Assembly: GCA_024638355.1 (NCBI GenBank)
Contig: JAHEKO010000173.1
Span: 1-7,701, forward strand
Source of the DNA: Acidobacteriota bacterium
GTDB lineage: Bacteria > Acidobacteriota > Thermoanaerobaculia > Multivoradales > JAHEKO01
Reading direction: 5' to 3'
Length of the DNA stretch: 7,701 nt
Under the pieces are notes generated by a model. The model did not search any database. It saw only the letters and a program-made list of their open reading frames with translations, and was not told where the DNA came from. Positions 6,361 to 7,701 of this stretch are shown piece by piece. Both the position numbers and the translations under genes were made by a program. Position 1 is the first letter of the stretch. Every line of letters begins with the position of its first letter.

Positions 6361-7701
6361 ATGAGGGAGAACCTGCAGCGACTGACCGGGCCGGCGCTCG
6401 CGATTCTGCTCGGAATCCAGGCGGGCTGCGGCGGTCAGGCGCCGGCGGAGCCGTCGGCCGAGGGCGAGCGGCTGAGCGCCCTGCTGCCGGCGCTGATGCA
6501 AGAGGCGGGCATCCCCGGCCTGTCGATCGCGGTGATCTCGGACGGCGAGATCGCCTGGACCGGAGCATTCGGCGTGGCCGACGCCGAGAGCGGCGAGCCG
6601 GTCACCGAGGCGACGCTTTTCGAAGCCGCCTCGCTCTCCAAGCCCCTCTTCGCCTACGCGGTCTTGCGCCTCGTCGAGCGCGGCGAGCTCGACCTCGACC
6701 GGCCCCTCCACGAGCTGCTCGAGTACGAGCGCTTCGGCGGCGCCGAGAGGGCCCGCGCCCTGACCGCCCGGCTGGTGCTCTCGCACCAGACCGGCCTGCC
6801 GAACTGGGGCGGCGAGGTGCTCGAGTTCGGCTTCGAGCCGGGCGAGCGCTTCGGCTACTCGGGCGAGGGCTACGTCTACCTCCAGCGCGTGCTCGAGGCG
6901 CGAACCGGCCTGACGCTCGAGGAGCTGGCGCGTCGCGAGGTCTTCGAGCCGCTCGGCATGGACGACAGCCGGTTCAGCTGGCAGGAGGGCGAGAGCTTTC
7001 CGCTGGCTCGCGGTCACGACGAAGGGGGTACGGCGCAGACCCGCAATCCCCCGGAGCCGGGCGCCGCGAGCAGCCTTCACACCACCGCTTCGGACTTCGC
7101 GAAGTTCGTCTGCGCCCTGCTCCAGGCCCGTGGGCTCGAACAGGCCTCGGTCGACGCGGCCTTCACCCCGGCGGTGATGCTGCGCGGCGACGAGCGCGGC
7201 TCCGAGCGGGCGGCCGAGATCGCCGGCAAGATCGGTTGGGGGCTCGGCTGGGGAGTTCAGGAAGCCGGCGCCGGCAGGATCGTCTGGCACTGGGGCGACA
7301 ACGATGTCTTCCGGGGGTTCGTCGCGCTCGACCCGGGCGCGCGCCGGGGAGTGGTGTACTTCGCCAACAGCTCGAACGGCCTGGCGATCGCTCGAAGAGT
7401 CGTCGAAGAGGTCGTCGGCGACATGGAGCCGGCCTTCGCCTTGCTCGACTACTCGCAGTCGGACGAGCCGGGCTGGGCGGAGCGGCGCCGCGGCTCGATG
7501 GCCGCGGCCGCGGGCGACTATCCGGAGGCGATCGGCCACTTCGAGCGGGCGCTCGCCCTCGCGCCGGACGATGAGGAGACCCGCCAGCGGATCGAGTGGC
7601 TGCGCGACCTGGTGCGCATCGCCGCGGCCCCGGTGACCGTTCCAGCCGAGCGGCTGCGGCGCTATGCCGGGAGCTACGGCCCGCGGAAGCTGCGGCTCGA
7701 G
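6361..7701 (+). CDS. Serine beta-lactamase-family hydrolase with TPR-like segment (3' end missing)
   Basis: The frame is open from ATG 6361 to the right edge (447 codons, no stop), and AGGGG lies 9 bases upstream. The N-terminus has a hydrophobic stretch ending in QAGC; C23 could be lipidated, although Gln at -3 is atypical of a lipobox, so a lipoprotein or a plain secreted protein are both possible. Residues about 35-350 form a class C beta-lactamase/penicillin-binding-protein-like fold: the catalytic S91-x-x-K94 in SLSK, Y166-S-G168 where YxN is expected, LSHQTGLPNW (140-149), EPLGMDDS (196-203), and H310-W-G312 replacing KTG. This group (peptidase S12/esterase-like) includes peptidases, esterases and amidases; resistance to beta-lactams should not be assumed. 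A TPR-like helical pair follows (about 373-415, GDYPEAIGHFERALALAP), then RYAGSYGPRKL, the start of a C-terminal domain common in these hydrolases. The substrate is unknown. Confidence 0.88.
   Translation, partial: MRENLQRLTGPALAILLGIQAGCGGQAPAEPSAEGERLSALLPALMQEAGIPGLSIAVISDGEIAWTGAFGVADAESGEPVTEATLFEAASLSKPLFAYAVLRLVERGELDLDRPLHELLEYERFGGAERARALTARLVLSHQTGLPNWGGEVLEFGFEPGERFGYSGEGYVYLQRVLEARTGLTLEELARREVFEPLGMDDSRFSWQEGESFPLARGHDEGGTAQTRNPPEPGAASSLHTTASDFAKFVCALLQARGLEQASVDAAFTPAVMLRGDERGSERAAEIAGKIGWGLGWGVQEAGAGRIVWHWGDNDVFRGFVALDPGARRGVVYFANSSNGLAIARRVVEEVVGDMEPAFALLDYSQSDEPGWAERRRGSMAAAAGDYPEAIGHFERALALAPDDEETRQRIEWLRDLVRIAAAPVTVPAERLRRYAGSYGPRKLRLE

Noticed and set aside
6295..7539. N-terminal extension of the peptidase frame to an ATG at 7539 (911 codons)
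   Set aside because: The extra 415 codons are antisense to the serine hydrolase gene with intact SxxK motif. A signal peptide starts right at GTG 6294, which marks the real N-terminus.
6361..7701. Beta-lactam resistance gene
   Set aside because: The family includes many esterases and peptidases; the YSG and HWG motifs and the extra C-terminal domains do not fit a typical class C resistance enzyme.
1..7701. Mobile element, CRISPR, defence or biosynthetic island
   Set aside because: No transposase, integrase, terminal repeats, direct repeat array, toxin-antitoxin pair or biosynthetic core enzymes were visible, and base use looks uniform across the genes.

Overview
The window is GC-rich and densely coding, with five genes in about 7.7 kb; the two outermost genes run off the edges. 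The taxonomic hint comes from the left-hand gene, which joins a GWxTD-type N-terminal domain to a von Willebrand factor A (VWA) domain. That combination, and the VWA subtype whose C-terminal tail ends in an ELRxRYYLAY-like segment, is typical of Acidobacteriota. High GC would fit a Thermoanaerobaculia- or Holophagae-like lineage. This is an inference from protein style, not a marker-gene assignment.

Layout. (1) Bases 1-2471, minus strand: a large exported GWxTD/Ig-like/VWA protein, missing its last residues at the window's left edge. (2) Bases 2472-2550: a short divergent intergenic region with a small inverted repeat and the ribosome binding site of the next gene. (3) Bases 2551-4807, plus strand: a two-gene operon, a class I cysteine desulfurase (IscS/NifS/YrvO type) overlapping by 8 bp with mnmA, the tRNA 2-thiouridylase. 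(4) Bases 4804-6294, minus strand: a compact exported M1-like zinc metallopeptidase, convergent with mnmA; the two stop codons interlock in one CTAG palindrome. (5) Bases 6295-6360: a 66-bp divergent intergenic region. (6) Bases 6361-7701, plus strand: a secreted or lipid-anchored serine beta-lactamase-family hydrolase with a TPR-like segment and the start of a C-terminal domain, cut by the right edge.

Functionally, only the desulfurase-mnmA pair is clearly a pathway unit: the desulfurase makes persulfide sulfur from cysteine and MnmA uses it to thiolate U34 of tRNA(Lys), tRNA(Glu) and tRNA(Gln). Fusion-like coupling of these genes resembles the Bacillus YrvO-MnmA arrangement, where sulfur passes directly without Tus relay proteins. 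The three flanking genes encode extracytoplasmic proteins and have no visible link to tRNA thiolation.

I found no RNA genes, CRISPR, insertion sequences, phage genes or plasmid functions. The most noteworthy points are modest: a cysteine-rich MnmA active site (CxxC in place of the E. coli DxxC), the interlocked stop codons, and the divergent motif spellings in the peptidase and the GWxTD protein. I do not see evidence for a new biological system here.
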